Notes under the pieces: generated by a model
Database searches by the model: none
Told to the model about the DNA's origin: nothing
Seen by the model: the letters and a program-made list of their open reading frames with translations, nothing else
Shown: in pieces, positions 1 through 8,954 of the stretch
Layout: every line of letters starts with the position of its first letter
Position numbering within the stretch: the first letter of the stretch is position 1
Made by a program: the position numbers and the translations under genes
Assembly: GCA_030530985.1 (NCBI GenBank)
Contig: JAUMTX010000007.1
Span: 21,698 to 85,697 of the forward strand
Length of the DNA stretch: 64,000 nucleotides
Direction of reading: 5' to 3'
DNA from: Corynebacterium sp.
Lineage (GTDB): Bacteria > Actinomycetota > Actinomycetes > Mycobacteriales > Mycobacteriaceae

Positions 1-1
1 C

Positions 2-1303
2 GGTCTTTTCTCGGTCATCATTGCCTGGGTGGCAATGGGCTGGATGTGGCAGGTGGGCTTTAGCCGCCAGCTTAAGGTCTTTGCCTTGTGGCTGGTCCCC
101 ACCCTGCCAGCGGCCCCCGTGTACTCCCAGGATATTTACTCCTATCTGGCTTTTGGCAAGGTCGTGGCCAATGGCGATGACCCCTATGCTGGCAGCCTGC
201 TGGATCTTCTTCCCCCATATAGCAGCTATCTTCAGAGCATCCCGGAAATCTGGATGGACCAGCCCTCCCCTTATGGGCCGGTCCATATGGTCACCTCAGG
301 GCTGATTTCCCTGCTCTTCGGCTCGAATATGCTGGGCCTCATTTACGCCTACCGCATTGTGGTAGTCCTCGGGGCCATAGTCGGCATTTGGGCCCTGAAG
401 GAGATTTGCTCCCGCTTGGGAATCTCCCCATGCCCCTGGATGTGGCTGCTCTTCCTCAACCCGATCTTCTTTGCCCACGGCCTTTTTGGCCTGCACAATG
501 ACGTGTGGGTGGCGGTGCTCATGCTGCTCGCCTTTGTTTTCCTCTTCCGCGCCCTGGAAGGCGCAGGCACTAACGCGGGCCTGACCTACTGCGCCCTATT
601 CGTGCTCACCGCAGTGGTGGCCTCCTTTATTAAAATCATTGCCCTTCCGGTGCTGGGTATTGGTGCCATTGCTTACTATCGCAGCCTGGGCAAGAAGCCC
701 CCGTGGATACAGTTCTGCGTACCGGCCCTACTGTGCGGTCTGGTGCTGCTCATTGCCTTGGGCCTGAGCATTCTTTGCGGATTTTCCCCGGGATGGTTGG
801 AAAATTCCAACTCGGCAACAAAGGCAATCGACTGGAAATCCGTCCCCACTTTTATCTCCATTCTGGCGTATTATGCCACGCTCCTCTGGTCCCCGCGCGA
901 CTATTCCCGCCAAGAAACCCTGGCCGCTGTATTGAGGCACGGTGCATTGATTATTTTCGTCCTCGTCACGGTCTATCTTGTCTACCAAATGATCAAGAAA
1001 AACCGCAGCTGGATGGGCACCCTCTGCGCAGTCTACGCGGCTTTGGCCCTCACCCTCCCGATTATCCACCTGTGGTATTTCTTCTGGCTCTTCGCCCCGG
1101 TGGTGCTGTGGCTTCGTAATGATAAGTGGCTGCGCATCTTGGCTATTACAGCTGCGATTATTTGTGCCACTGTCTCCCCGCATGAATATCATCTGAATAA
1201 TGCATTTGCCGATCCGCGAACGTGGATTGGAATGCTCCTCGCCCTGGCCATTGGTCTTATTATTTTCGGAGCTAATAAAGCGTTAACACACGTGCGTCAA
1301 TGA
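2..1303 (+). CDS. MptA/MptB-type alpha-(1->6)-mannopyranosyltransferase, 5' end outside window
   Basis: The frame is open from the first bases, so the N-terminus lies upstream; the GTG at 29 and ATG at 35 are internal codons. What remains is about 430 residues with roughly nine hydrophobic spans. The early block reads SQDIYSYLAFGK, then NGDDPY, then DQPSPYGPV, the signature of polyprenyl-phosphomannose-dependent GT-C enzymes MptA/MptB, which extend the alpha-1,6-mannan core of lipomannan and lipoarabinomannan on the outer face of the membrane. MptA and MptB cannot be told apart here. The stop codon overlaps the next start (ATGA at 1300), so the two genes are probably translated from one mRNA. 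Confidence 0.8.
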   Translation, partial: GLFSVIIAWVAMGWMWQVGFSRQLKVFALWLVPTLPAAPVYSQDIYSYLAFGKVVANGDDPYAGSLLDLLPPYSSYLQSIPEIWMDQPSPYGPVHMVTSGLISLLFGSNMLGLIYAYRIVVVLGAIVGIWALKEICSRLGISPCPWMWLLFLNPIFFAHGLFGLHNDVWVAVLMLLAFVFLFRALEGAGTNAGLTYCALFVLTAVVASFIKIIALPVLGIGAIAYYRSLGKKPPWIQFCVPALLCGLVLLIALGLSILCGFSPGWLENSNSATKAIDWKSVPTFISILAYYATLLWSPRDYSRQETLAAVLRHGALIIFVLVTVYLVYQMIKKNRSWMGTLCAVYAALALTLPIIHLWYFFWLFAPVVLWLRNDKWLRILAITAAIICATVSPHEYHLNNAFADPRTWIGMLLALAIGLIIFGANKALTHVRQ

Positions 1304-2508
1304 TAAGATTAGGGACTATGCGAGCACCAATCTTTTCTGCGCGGATTGTGAATTCCCCAAAGGTAGTATGGGGAATCATCATTTTCTTCCACGTGTTCCC
1401 GCTAATCTACACGGCCATCCGCACCACCATTACGGGTGTGCCTGATGGAACCCTGGAATACTACAACGGCGCGATTGATGGTACGAACACGCTCAATGAG
1501 TACCCAGCCCCCAATGTGTGGATTATTTACCTGCTGAATTTCCTCTCCTTTGGCCACATGATTGTGCTCTACCCCATTGTGGTGGTGGCCTTCGTAATGG
1601 GTTTCAGCCACTTTATCTACACCAAATTTGATTTCCCGATTTTCCAATTCTGGGGTTTGGCCAGCGCAACCATGGCATCCACCACGGTTTTCCGCCTGGA
1701 TATCTACCCGGGTTTTGCGGTTTTCTTCGCCTTCTACCTGATGTATCTACGCCGCGATTTTTGGGCTGGAATTCTGCTTTCTGTCGCAACCTGGCTCAAG
1801 CTGTGGCCGGCATTCCTCGCGGCAGCAATGGCCACCCATATCCGTGAGCGCGCCCTATGGCTGCGCGCCGCCGGTTTTGTGGTGGGCGTGGTCCTCTTCG
1901 GCGTCCTGACCGCTATCTTCCACGGACCGGAGCGCATTATTAGCCCGCTGACCTACCAGACGGACCGTGGCCTGCAGATTGAATCCATCTTTGCCACCCC
2001 ACTATTCGTGGCCTTCATGTTTGTGAAGAATTGGACGGTGAGCTTTGCCCCATCCAAATCCTACGAGATTTTTGGTCCAGGCGTGGAGGTCTTGGCCGCC
2101 GCAGCTGACTATGCCCAGTATCTGATGATTCTCTTCCTGGCTGCGTTGGCGCTGTGGATTATTTTCTTTAAGAAAATCCGCCCCATTGATGGCATCCGCC
2201 TGGCCGTTATGGCTGTGTGCATGGTCATTGTGGCCAATAAGGTCTTCTCCCCGCAGTACCTTTTGTGGCTCATTCCTCTGGTTGTGCTCCTGGTCGCTGT
2301 GGACACGGAGATTGACTGGCGCCGCCCAGCACAGCTCATGTTCTGGATTGGTCTTCTTACCACCCTGGTGTTTCCAGTTCTCTACAACCAGATTAAGGAC
2401 TACCACAATCCGCTAGCCATGCTGGTGATGATTGTCCGCAATATTCTTGTGGTCTACCTGACCTATATTGCAGGCCGGAATTTCTTCATCGGCCTGCGTA
2501 AACACTAA
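1300..2508 (+). CDS. GT-C membrane glycosyltransferase, GT87-like
   Basis: A 402-residue polytopic membrane protein. Family-typical motifs are NEYPAPNVW near residue 65, FRLDIYPGFAVFFAFY near 128, WLKLWPAF near 165, SPLTYQTDRGLQIES near 210 and NKVFSPQYLLWLIPL near 315. Such proteins use polyprenyl-phosphate sugars to glycosylate envelope glycans outside the membrane; the sugar and acceptor cannot be read from sequence. It is clearly paralogous to the minus-strand gene at 5228-6415, sharing nearly every motif. Start: the ATG at 1300 overlaps the upstream stop; the in-frame ATG at 1318 has AGGGA just before it and may be the real start. It ends tail to tail with the next gene, overlapping by 4 bases. 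Confidence 0.75.
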   Translation: MIRLGTMRAPIFSARIVNSPKVVWGIIIFFHVFPLIYTAIRTTITGVPDGTLEYYNGAIDGTNTLNEYPAPNVWIIYLLNFLSFGHMIVLYPIVVVAFVMGFSHFIYTKFDFPIFQFWGLASATMASTTVFRLDIYPGFAVFFAFYLMYLRRDFWAGILLSVATWLKLWPAFLAAAMATHIRERALWLRAAGFVVGVVLFGVLTAIFHGPERIISPLTYQTDRGLQIESIFATPLFVAFMFVKNWTVSFAPSKSYEIFGPGVEVLAAAADYAQYLMILFLAALALWIIFFKKIRPIDGIRLAVMAVCMVIVANKVFSPQYLLWLIPLVVLLVAVDTEIDWRRPAQLMFWIGLLTTLVFPVLYNQIKDYHNPLAMLVMIVRNILVVYLTYIAGRNFFIGLRKH

Positions 2509-4172
2509 AAATCAGGGCGGTGGTCCGGCTGGGTTGGGTCTGGGGTGCACTTGATTTGAATCTTGGCCCAGGCGTGGAAGTCGTACCACTGGTCTGAAAT
2601 GAGGATGTTCACTGGCCATTCGTCATCGTGCAGCTTGAATACGTAGCGCATTGTGGTGGTGCCGCCAGGATTGAGGTTATCCTCCGAGTCGACACTAGGA
2701 TTACCCGCTACAGCATTGAGGGGGAGCTGGGTGTGGGGGATGCCATTATTGTCGATAAGCTGGCCAATGAGGTAGCGAACAGGGTTATAGCTCTGCGTTT
2801 CGCTTGTCGACGTAAAACGTGCGTCGAGCAGTGCATATCGACCTTCCTCTGGCTTATTGTAGCCAGGCTTGACCTCATAGGAATTAGTCAAAATGCAGGA
2901 TTCAACCTCAATATTAACCTCAGGGATACTCACCACTTCGTGCATGTGATTATCGGAGAGGATACGATCGCCAGGACTAGGGGTGCAGGCGGTCAGCAGG
3001 GCCGCGGCAGCAATAACAGGCACTTTTTTATTCATAAGACCAATAGCAAGCAAAATAAAGGCCACAATGGCGCACAAACCAAGGATATTGTGAATATACC
3101 AGGCTGCAGGGTCAAGGCTATAGGTGGCCTGAGGGATACGGAAGAAAAGCTGTGGCAATAGCCAACTGAGGGTAAAACCAAGGGAAAGAACCCACAAACC
3201 CCAGTTAATCCAGGACTTATAGTGGCGGCTAAATGCCATGGCGAAAACAAAGGTACCAGCAGTCCAGTGGTGGAAATTAGCCACCGGCTGGAACAACATG
3301 AGACCCAGGAAGAGCACGAGCATGCTCAATACCGCATCATAGTGACGCCATGCGCGGTAGGCCAAGAAAATGGCAAAGCTAAAGCCAAGAACAAAAAGAA
3401 TAGACTTTATGGCATCGGCCTGGTCAAAGTTCAAAATAGACTTGGTGAGCAGGCCACGGATGGACATATCGTGGCTATAGTTTGGGGCAACAGCGCGGGT
3501 GCTATCAAAAGCCAGCTTTAGCCAGAAGTACTTTGAATCCGCAGGCAGGAAAATAAACCCAATCACCACGGTAATCGCGAAAGTTACGGCACTGCGGATA
3601 GCGGCGGCCCAATCGCGGCGGAAGAGGAAAATCACACCAAAAACAGCTGGGGTCATCTTGATTGCGGCAGCGATACCAATACCAACACCGCGGAGGCGAC
3701 GAGGCAGAAGACCCAAAGCATCTGCCACAATCAGGCCATAGAGAAGAAGGTCAATCTGACCGAGCTCCGCTGTGGTTTGGAAAGGCGCAGTATAGACCGC
3801 AGCGAGCAGCACAAAAGGCAGCAGCCAGGTCTTCTCATAGCTGCGCAAAACCCACCAGATGAGCAGAATTGCCACGGCATAGAAGCTCAGAAGGCAGAGG
3901 AACTTCAGGGGGAGCAGTGGAAGGAAACTCAGTGGCAGGAAGACCAGGGCCGCAAAAGGCGGGTACACAAAAGGCGACTGGCTATGAACCACAAAATCGG
4001 GGCCAAAGAGCGGCTGGCTATGCATCACCGCAAAAGCCGCATCTTGGAATACCGAAAGATCCACCATGTTGTTGGGGTCGAAGGCCTTACGGAAGCGCTC
4101 CACCAAAGGAAAGAGGGCAAGAATATAGGCCGCGATACTAAGAAAGAGGCGGAATTGTCGAGATTGGGTCAT
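2505..4172 (-). CDS. GT87-like mannosyltransferase fused to a C-terminal lipoprotein-like domain
   Basis: Residues 1-379 are a GT87-type transferase: an early Asp (VDLSVFQDA), FVYPPFAALVFLPLS, an ELGQIDLLLYGLIVAD block, AAIKMTPAVFG and RGLLTKS, with about ten membrane spans. The frame then runs without a stop into residue 380, MNKKVPVIAAAALLTAC, which is a textbook lipoprotein signal peptide with lipobox LTAC (Cys396), followed by about 160 soluble residues resembling a small beta-sandwich (DUF4352-like, weak). Either the two proteins are fused or the lipoprotein is also made from the internal ATG (base 3035); no strong Shine-Dalgarno precedes that ATG. It is the last gene of the minus-strand GT/export cluster and sits 71 bases below glfT1. 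Confidence 0.75.
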   Translation of the reverse strand: MTQSRQFRLFLSIAAYILALFPLVERFRKAFDPNNMVDLSVFQDAAFAVMHSQPLFGPDFVVHSQSPFVYPPFAALVFLPLSFLPLLPLKFLCLLSFYAVAILLIWWVLRSYEKTWLLPFVLLAAVYTAPFQTTAELGQIDLLLYGLIVADALGLLPRRLRGVGIGIAAAIKMTPAVFGVIFLFRRDWAAAIRSAVTFAITVVIGFIFLPADSKYFWLKLAFDSTRAVAPNYSHDMSIRGLLTKSILNFDQADAIKSILFVLGFSFAIFLAYRAWRHYDAVLSMLVLFLGLMLFQPVANFHHWTAGTFVFAMAFSRHYKSWINWGLWVLSLGFTLSWLLPQLFFRIPQATYSLDPAAWYIHNILGLCAIVAFILLAIGLMNKKVPVIAAAALLTACTPSPGDRILSDNHMHEVVSIPEVNIEVESCILTNSYEVKPGYNKPEEGRYALLDARFTSTSETQSYNPVRYLIGQLIDNNGIPHTQLPLNAVAGNPSVDSEDNLNPGGTTTMRYVFKLHDDEWPVNILISDQWYDFHAWAKIQIKCTPDPTQPDHRPDF

Positions 4173-4243
4173 GAGAGTGTGAGTTCCTTACTTAAGGGAT
4201 AACACATTTCTGAAGGGCTGACACATGTGCTACCCGTGGGTGT

Positions 4244-5203
4244 TTAGGGGCGTTTGAACTGTTCCTTGCGGCCTAGGCGGTGGAGCTTAAACCAGTTAAT
4301 AAAGCCCTTGGGGTCCTTCTTCTGCACCAGGAAGAACCACCCAAAGCGGGCATATTCCTGGGGTAGCAGGCGGCGCATACCCGGCTGGTTCATGAGATAG
4401 CCGCGGTTGCGGTAGGTGAAGTAGCGCTTGGCCTCATTATCCGGATACTGGGTGTGCATGCGCCCGCCCAGGACGGGCTTGAACTCATCAGAACCATCCG
4501 GATGGAGATAGGCGGTGCCCAGGCAGGTGCCGAAGGCCAGGCCGGAGCGCACCAGGCGGCGGTGATATTCTACCTCATCGCCACGAATAAAGAGACGGAG
4601 GTCCGGCACACCAATGCGCTCCATGGCTGCGGTGGTAATCAGCATGCCATTAAAAAGGGAGGCGATGCCGGGGAGGAAATCATCCTCCGGCTTGGCAGGG
4701 TCGAGCAGCTCCGAGCGGTAGCGACGCCACTCCACACCACGGCGCAGAGGGAAAGCCAGCTTATCAGGCTCATCAATATTGCAGACCACCGGGGAGACCT
4801 CATCAAGGCCGTGGCGGCGGGCACAATCAATCAGGGTGGCTAGAACCTCAGTGCCCTCCGGGCGGCCATCATCATCGGCACACCACACAGCCTGGGCGCC
4901 CAGGGCCATGGCGTGGAGGAAGCCATAGGCAAAACCGCCGGCCCCACCAAGATTGGCCTTGGAAGGAAGATAGACGCCGCGCTCACCGGCCACGTCAGCG
5001 AGAAGTTCCTTGACCTCCCCCTCGCAGCCATTGTCCACGACAATAATCCAGCGGACAGGATGGCTCTGGCTGGCCACAACCTCCAGGCTATGGCGAAGCA
5101 TCTCCACACGCTTGTGGGTGACAATAACAGCAGCGATATTCTTACATACCGCAGGTGAAAAGGCGCTAGACATAGACTCAAGGGTACCCGAATTGGGGGC
5201 CAA
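4244..5203 (-). CDS. glfT1: galactofuranosyltransferase GlfT1
   Basis: A GT2-family protein of 319 residues. The N-terminal nucleotide-binding fold shows AAVIVTHKR, VDNGCEG and the metal-binding CADDDG motif. The C-terminal third contains HTQYPDNEAKRYFTYRNRGY, LLPQEYARFGWFF and KDPKGFINWFKLHRLGR, a pattern diagnostic of the mycobacterial GlfT1 group (Rv3782). GlfT1 adds the first galactofuranose residues to the rhamnosyl-GlcNAc-decaprenyl linker of arabinogalactan on the inner membrane face. Association with wzt/wzm a few genes upstream supports this. The listed start is a TTG preceded by GAGGT; an in-frame ATG at 5173 would give 309 residues and is a fair alternative. Confidence 0.9.
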   Translation of the reverse strand: MAPNSGTLESMSSAFSPAVCKNIAAVIVTHKRVEMLRHSLEVVASQSHPVRWIIVVDNGCEGEVKELLADVAGERGVYLPSKANLGGAGGFAYGFLHAMALGAQAVWCADDDGRPEGTEVLATLIDCARRHGLDEVSPVVCNIDEPDKLAFPLRRGVEWRRYRSELLDPAKPEDDFLPGIASLFNGMLITTAAMERIGVPDLRLFIRGDEVEYHRRLVRSGLAFGTCLGTAYLHPDGSDEFKPVLGGRMHTQYPDNEAKRYFTYRNRGYLMNQPGMRRLLPQEYARFGWFFLVQKKDPKGFINWFKLHRLGRKEQFKRP

Positions 5204-5227
5204 TTCGGGGGAACCTCGCGGAGGGGA

Positions 5228-6415
5228 CTAACTCTTGCTTTCGGAGGCAGCGCTTTCGCGCAGGGCACGAATCAACGCAATGAAAATACCGAAAACCAAG
5301 AAGTTACGGAGAATAAGGACCACAGACATGCCTGGGCGCATCAAAGTGACACTCTCATAGTCAATTGGGTAAATCAACATGGTCACAGCAGCACAAATGG
5401 TCAGAGCCAAAAGGATACGGCTCCAATCGCGGGACTTATCCACAGCAGCCAAGATAATCATCATTGGGACAACCCAATAGAGATACTGCGGGGAGAAGAC
5501 CTTATTAATAGCAATAATGCCGAAGGCAACAAAAGTGGCGAAACGGATAGACAGCAGCGGAGTCCACTTCTTAGTGAAAAGACAATAAGCTGCGAAAATA
5601 GCGGCGGCCACACAGAAAAGATTAAGGGCATAGCCGGCAATAACACCCACAGTATCGGCACCCGGGCCAAGAATCTCAAAGCTCTCAGACTCCGCATAGT
5701 GGGTGGACCAGTTATCACCAAAGAGCTGCATGATATAGAAAGGAGTTGCCCACAGGGACTCTGCCTGGAGGCCACGATCACTCTGGTAGGTCAGAGGAGT
5801 AATCAATGCATCAAGGCCATTAAAGAGAACCGTAGCCACGGTCAGCACCAGGCCGGCAGCAACAGCACCCGAAGCATGGATCCAGGTGCGCCTATCGCGA
5901 ATATTGCTCACCAAAGCCGTATACAGAACCAATGGCCAGACCTTGGCCCAGGTCGCAACCATGAGGAAAGCGCCAGCCCAGAAATTGCGGGAAATATAGA
6001 CGCAATAAAAAGCGAAGAATACAGGGATAACCACGAGAATATCGAGGCGGAAGGCAATGAGTGTGGCCATGATGCCGTCGATAAGCATCCACCACTTGGC
6101 CACCTCAATATCAAGACGGGCAATAATGAAAACAGAGAAAAAGAAGCTCAGGACCGCGATCATGAGTGGGAAAACCACATCAAAATGACCAAAAGAAATG
6201 GCGTGAACAAATTTCAAATACCAAATATTAAGCGGAGGATATTCACTCAGGCCATCAACCTTGGTAATACCTTCCTCATAATATGGAATGGTGCCGTCAA
6301 TACGGCCGTGGATCGCATCGCGGAGGAGGATAAAACCAATTCCCACGATATGCAAAACCAACCAGACCAGCCACCACTTGGCGGTATCTTTCCTGAAGGC
6401 TTCTTTAAAGATCAT
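5228..6415 (-). CDS. GT-C membrane glycosyltransferase, paralogue of the 1300-2508 gene
   Basis: A 395-residue polytopic membrane protein with the same motif series as the gene at 1300-2508: SEYPPLNIWYLK, SFGHFDVVFP, FRLDILVVIPVFFAFY, WAKVWPLVL, TPLTYQSDRGLQAES and NKVFSPQYLYWVVP. The two look like duplicates now lying on opposite strands. The start ATG is preceded by GAGGAAAG at good spacing. It lies 24 bases upstream of glfT1, in the same minus-strand series, so co-expression is likely. The probable role is transfer of a polyprenyl-phosphate-linked sugar to an envelope polysaccharide; donor and acceptor are unknown. Confidence 0.75.
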   Translation of the reverse strand: MIFKEAFRKDTAKWWLVWLVLHIVGIGFILLRDAIHGRIDGTIPYYEEGITKVDGLSEYPPLNIWYLKFVHAISFGHFDVVFPLMIAVLSFFFSVFIIARLDIEVAKWWMLIDGIMATLIAFRLDILVVIPVFFAFYCVYISRNFWAGAFLMVATWAKVWPLVLYTALVSNIRDRRTWIHASGAVAAGLVLTVATVLFNGLDALITPLTYQSDRGLQAESLWATPFYIMQLFGDNWSTHYAESESFEILGPGADTVGVIAGYALNLFCVAAAIFAAYCLFTKKWTPLLSIRFATFVAFGIIAINKVFSPQYLYWVVPMMIILAAVDKSRDWSRILLALTICAAVTMLIYPIDYESVTLMRPGMSVVLILRNFLVFGIFIALIRALRESAASESKS

Positions 6416-6454
6416 CGACTTTCCTCAGCTCCAAGTGGATTCACAGCTCCACGT

Positions 6455-6490
6455 GAGTGTAACTATAGTTGCATTAACTATAATACAGTC
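6455..6490 (-). promoter_or_regulatory. candidate promoter/operator with direct repeat
   Basis: TAACTATA occurs twice, at 6460-6467 and 6475-6482, exactly 15 bases apart, in an AT-rich patch 45-67 bases upstream of the start at 6415. Read on the minus strand each copy supplies TATAGT, an acceptable -10 hexamer. It may be a promoter for the 5228-6415/glfT1 part of the cluster or a tandem operator. No clear -35 is visible. Confidence 0.3.
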
Positions 6491-6500
6491 CTCGCCTCTC

Positions 6501-7691
6501 TTACGCCCTCACTGCGCGCAGGTGGGTGAGAATAATCTTTGTACCCAGCAGGATGAAAATAATCACGCCGGCCCAGCCGACCGCAAAATTACCCACCGAA
6601 GGGGCAAAACCCATCTCAAAGAAATTCGCCGTACCATTCGGATACTCATAGGCGCGATTGGCATAAAACTGCCACACACCCGCCAGGAAAAAGAGCAGGC
6701 CGGAGAAGCGACCAAGAATATGGGCGCGAGGGGCGCAGAGCAGGGCAACAATACCAAAGAGTGGCAGCCAATGATTAGGGGCGCTCAATGGGGAGCCGAG
6801 CAGCAGACCCGCGACCGCAAAATAGAAGAGCTCCACCAAAGAATTGTGCTTATGCGCAAAGAAAATAATCGCGACTGTGAGCAGCAAAATAATGCCACTA
6901 AGAGCCTTGAGCTGCAGATCAGGAATATCCGGCCACAGGGAGGTAATCAAACCCTGGGCGGACTCATTGAAACGCCAACCAGGACGTGAACCACCCGCAG
7001 CCCCCAGGCCCTCAGTCCAATAATAAATAACCTCACTGGCGCTATAGAGCATGAAAATAACATTGAAAAAGACAAAGGAGAGGCCGCAGCGCAGGATGGA
7101 CCACCAGTCCTTCTTAATGAGAAAAAACAGCATAAAGAAGAAAGGAGTCACCTTAATGGCTGCCGCAATACCAAGGAGAATACCCTTATAGCGCTGTGGG
7201 AGGCAGAAAATATCCACATAGATGAGGACGGCAAGAATAACCGAAATCTGGCCCAAGGTGAACTGGTTACTCGCAGGCTCAGTGAGCAGCATGAAACCCG
7301 TAAGTCCAAGGGCCTTAAACCAGGTGGCCGGGCGAAAATCACTGCCGGTGGCTACCTTCACGGCAATGGTCATGAGAATAACCAGGAGAATCAGGTTAAA
7401 GATAGTCCATACAATCAAGGACAGGTTATAGGGCATTAAGGCAAAAAGAGCGAAGAGGAAGGCCGCCAAAGGCGGATAAACAAAGCCATAATTGAAATCC
7501 GGATTGGCCTTATAATTCCTAATACCGTCATAGAGAGGATTGCCCGCAAGGACATCTTTGCCCGTAGCCCAGTAGATTTCATAATCCAGGTGGCCATCAA
7601 CGATAGAAGAACGGATAACGACGAAGGCCGAATAAATAAATAGAACTACGCCAAGAATATAGAGAAAGTACGGACTGACTTTCTTGAGCAT
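6501..7691 (-). CDS. GT87-family membrane glycosyltransferase
   Basis: A 396-residue polytopic protein with GT87 (DUF2029) hallmarks: the early acidic DYEIYWATGK, FVYPPLAAFLFALFALMP, NQFTLGQISVILAVLIYVD near residue 170, AAIKVTPFFFMLFFLIKKDW, NESAQGLI and SPLSAPNHW. The family contains polyprenyl-phosphomannose-dependent alpha-mannosyltransferases (PimE) and arabinofuranosyltransferases (AftC-like), all acting on the outer membrane face. The start is supported by AAGGAG nine bases upstream. It is one of three GT-C genes inserted between wzt and glfT1, where my recollection of Mycobacterium has none. Confidence 0.8.
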   Translation of the reverse strand: MLKKVSPYFLYILGVVLFIYSAFVVIRSSIVDGHLDYEIYWATGKDVLAGNPLYDGIRNYKANPDFNYGFVYPPLAAFLFALFALMPYNLSLIVWTIFNLILLVILMTIAVKVATGSDFRPATWFKALGLTGFMLLTEPASNQFTLGQISVILAVLIYVDIFCLPQRYKGILLGIAAAIKVTPFFFMLFFLIKKDWWSILRCGLSFVFFNVIFMLYSASEVIYYWTEGLGAAGGSRPGWRFNESAQGLITSLWPDIPDLQLKALSGIILLLTVAIIFFAHKHNSLVELFYFAVAGLLLGSPLSAPNHWLPLFGIVALLCAPRAHILGRFSGLLFFLAGVWQFYANRAYEYPNGTANFFEMGFAPSVGNFAVGWAGVIIFILLGTKIILTHLRAVRA

Positions 7692-7763
7692 TACCCGTCT
7701 CCTTAGGCCGCACCCCGGTGCGGTTTATGTGGATTAAAAACTTCACTCAGTATACCCAAGTGA

Positions 7764-8954
7764 TTAGGCATTAGTCGATAGCCTGGGGCGCCGGGATTGT
7801 GCGAATGCGACTACTAATAATGCGACCCCCCCGCCCCCCCCCCCCCCACCCCGGCCGGCCAGGCAGGTGAGGTTATTCCACAGCCACAGAAAATAGTCCT
7901 GTGCGCCGGGGCTGGATGAAAGAGTGGCCGGGCCCCGGTTGAAACTTAGGGCATAAACGCAGATAAAGAAGAAAATAATGGTCTTGGGTAGCAGCGTTTT
8001 GGCCTCCCAGAGCAGCGGGGCAAAGAGAATAACACCCACCCAATTGTGCACATTGGCAATAGGGGAGCCCACATAAATACAGAGGCACACCAGGAGCAAA
8101 GACAGGGTATAGCTGCGCTCATGACGCAGAAGGAAAACTCCAATCAAAGCCACAAGGAGAAAAGCCACAAAAATCGGGGTGGAGATGGAATCCGCAGTGG
8201 ATTCGGGCAGGCCACTGCGGGCAAGGAAACCACGCAGGGACTGGTTGCGGAAATAAAGTACAGGGTTGACCACCGCAACATCATTCATATGGCCAAGCCA
8301 AAAAGCCTTCGAATATGCCGGGTTGAGAAGAGCCGTGCCAAGAACAGTGGCAAAGAATGCCAGGGCAGAACGAAAGACCGCCGCCCACTGCGCGCGCACC
8401 AGGAAAATCATGCCAAAGAATGCGGGGCTGAGCTTAAAACCGGCAGCCAGACCCACACCGAGCCCGCGCGCCCAGCGGGGCAAAAAGCCGCACACATCCG
8501 CAACCACCAGGCACAAAAGCAAAATATCGACCTGGCCGAGTTCCGAAAGAATACGCACAGGGTGGAAAACGCAGCACACAAAAAAGCACAGCCACACCAC
8601 GGAGAGGGGCTGGCCTGCACGGCGCAGAATCATGAAATTAATCAACCACAGGGCCACATAGGTGCCGACCTGCAGCAGGAGCACCACCACCATAGGGGGC
8701 AGCGGGGCAAGGAGAGCAAAAACCAGCGCCGCGAAAGGCGGATAAATAAAAGCAGACAGCCCAGTAGAAGAAGTAAAAGCAGGACCGTAAAGCGGCTCCC
8801 CGGACAACCAAGCCTGCCCAGCAGCCTGATAGACCTGGGCATCTATGTGTGTGCCCGTCAAAGCACGATAGAGGTAATTAAAAATAAACCCCGCGCCAGC
8901 AACCGCCAAAATCAATAGCAGCGCTGATGCAGGGTGAGATAGGCGCACAGGCAT
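7764..8954 (-). CDS. GT87-family glycosyltransferase with a poly-G tract in its last helix
   Basis: A 396-residue polytopic protein with IDAQVYQAAGQAW, FIYPPFAALVFALLAPLPP, LSELGQVDILLLCLVVAD, AAGFKLSPAFFGMIF, NQSLRGFLA and SPIANVHNW, the usual GT87 series. Near the C-terminus the coding strand has 14 consecutive G residues, then C, then 7 more G (plus-strand C runs 7834-7847 and 7826-7832), giving a run of eight glycines just before VALLVVAFAQSRR. In the present frame this completes a final membrane helix followed by basic residues. One-base slippage gives a different tail ending at 7771, and two-base slippage a stop within a few codons. The ATG directly abuts the stop of wzt. Homopolymer length may be misassembled. 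Confidence 0.8.
   Translation of the reverse strand: MPVRLSHPASALLLILAVAGAGFIFNYLYRALTGTHIDAQVYQAAGQAWLSGEPLYGPAFTSSTGLSAFIYPPFAALVFALLAPLPPMVVVLLLQVGTYVALWLINFMILRRAGQPLSVVWLCFFVCCVFHPVRILSELGQVDILLLCLVVADVCGFLPRWARGLGVGLAAGFKLSPAFFGMIFLVRAQWAAVFRSALAFFATVLGTALLNPAYSKAFWLGHMNDVAVVNPVLYFRNQSLRGFLARSGLPESTADSISTPIFVAFLLVALIGVFLLRHERSYTLSLLLVCLCIYVGSPIANVHNWVGVILFAPLLWEAKTLLPKTIIFFFICVYALSFNRGPATLSSSPGAQDYFLWLWNNLTCLAGRGGGGGGGGVALLVVAFAQSRRPRLSTNA
7826..7847. repeat. homopolymer C/G tracts (7 and 14 bases)
   Basis: Plus-strand C runs at 7826-7832 and 7834-7847 are separated by a single G. No comparable run was noticed elsewhere in the window. They lie inside the 3' end of the GT87 gene at 7764-8954. 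Tracts of this length are classic substrates for slipped-strand mispairing. Confidence 0.9.
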
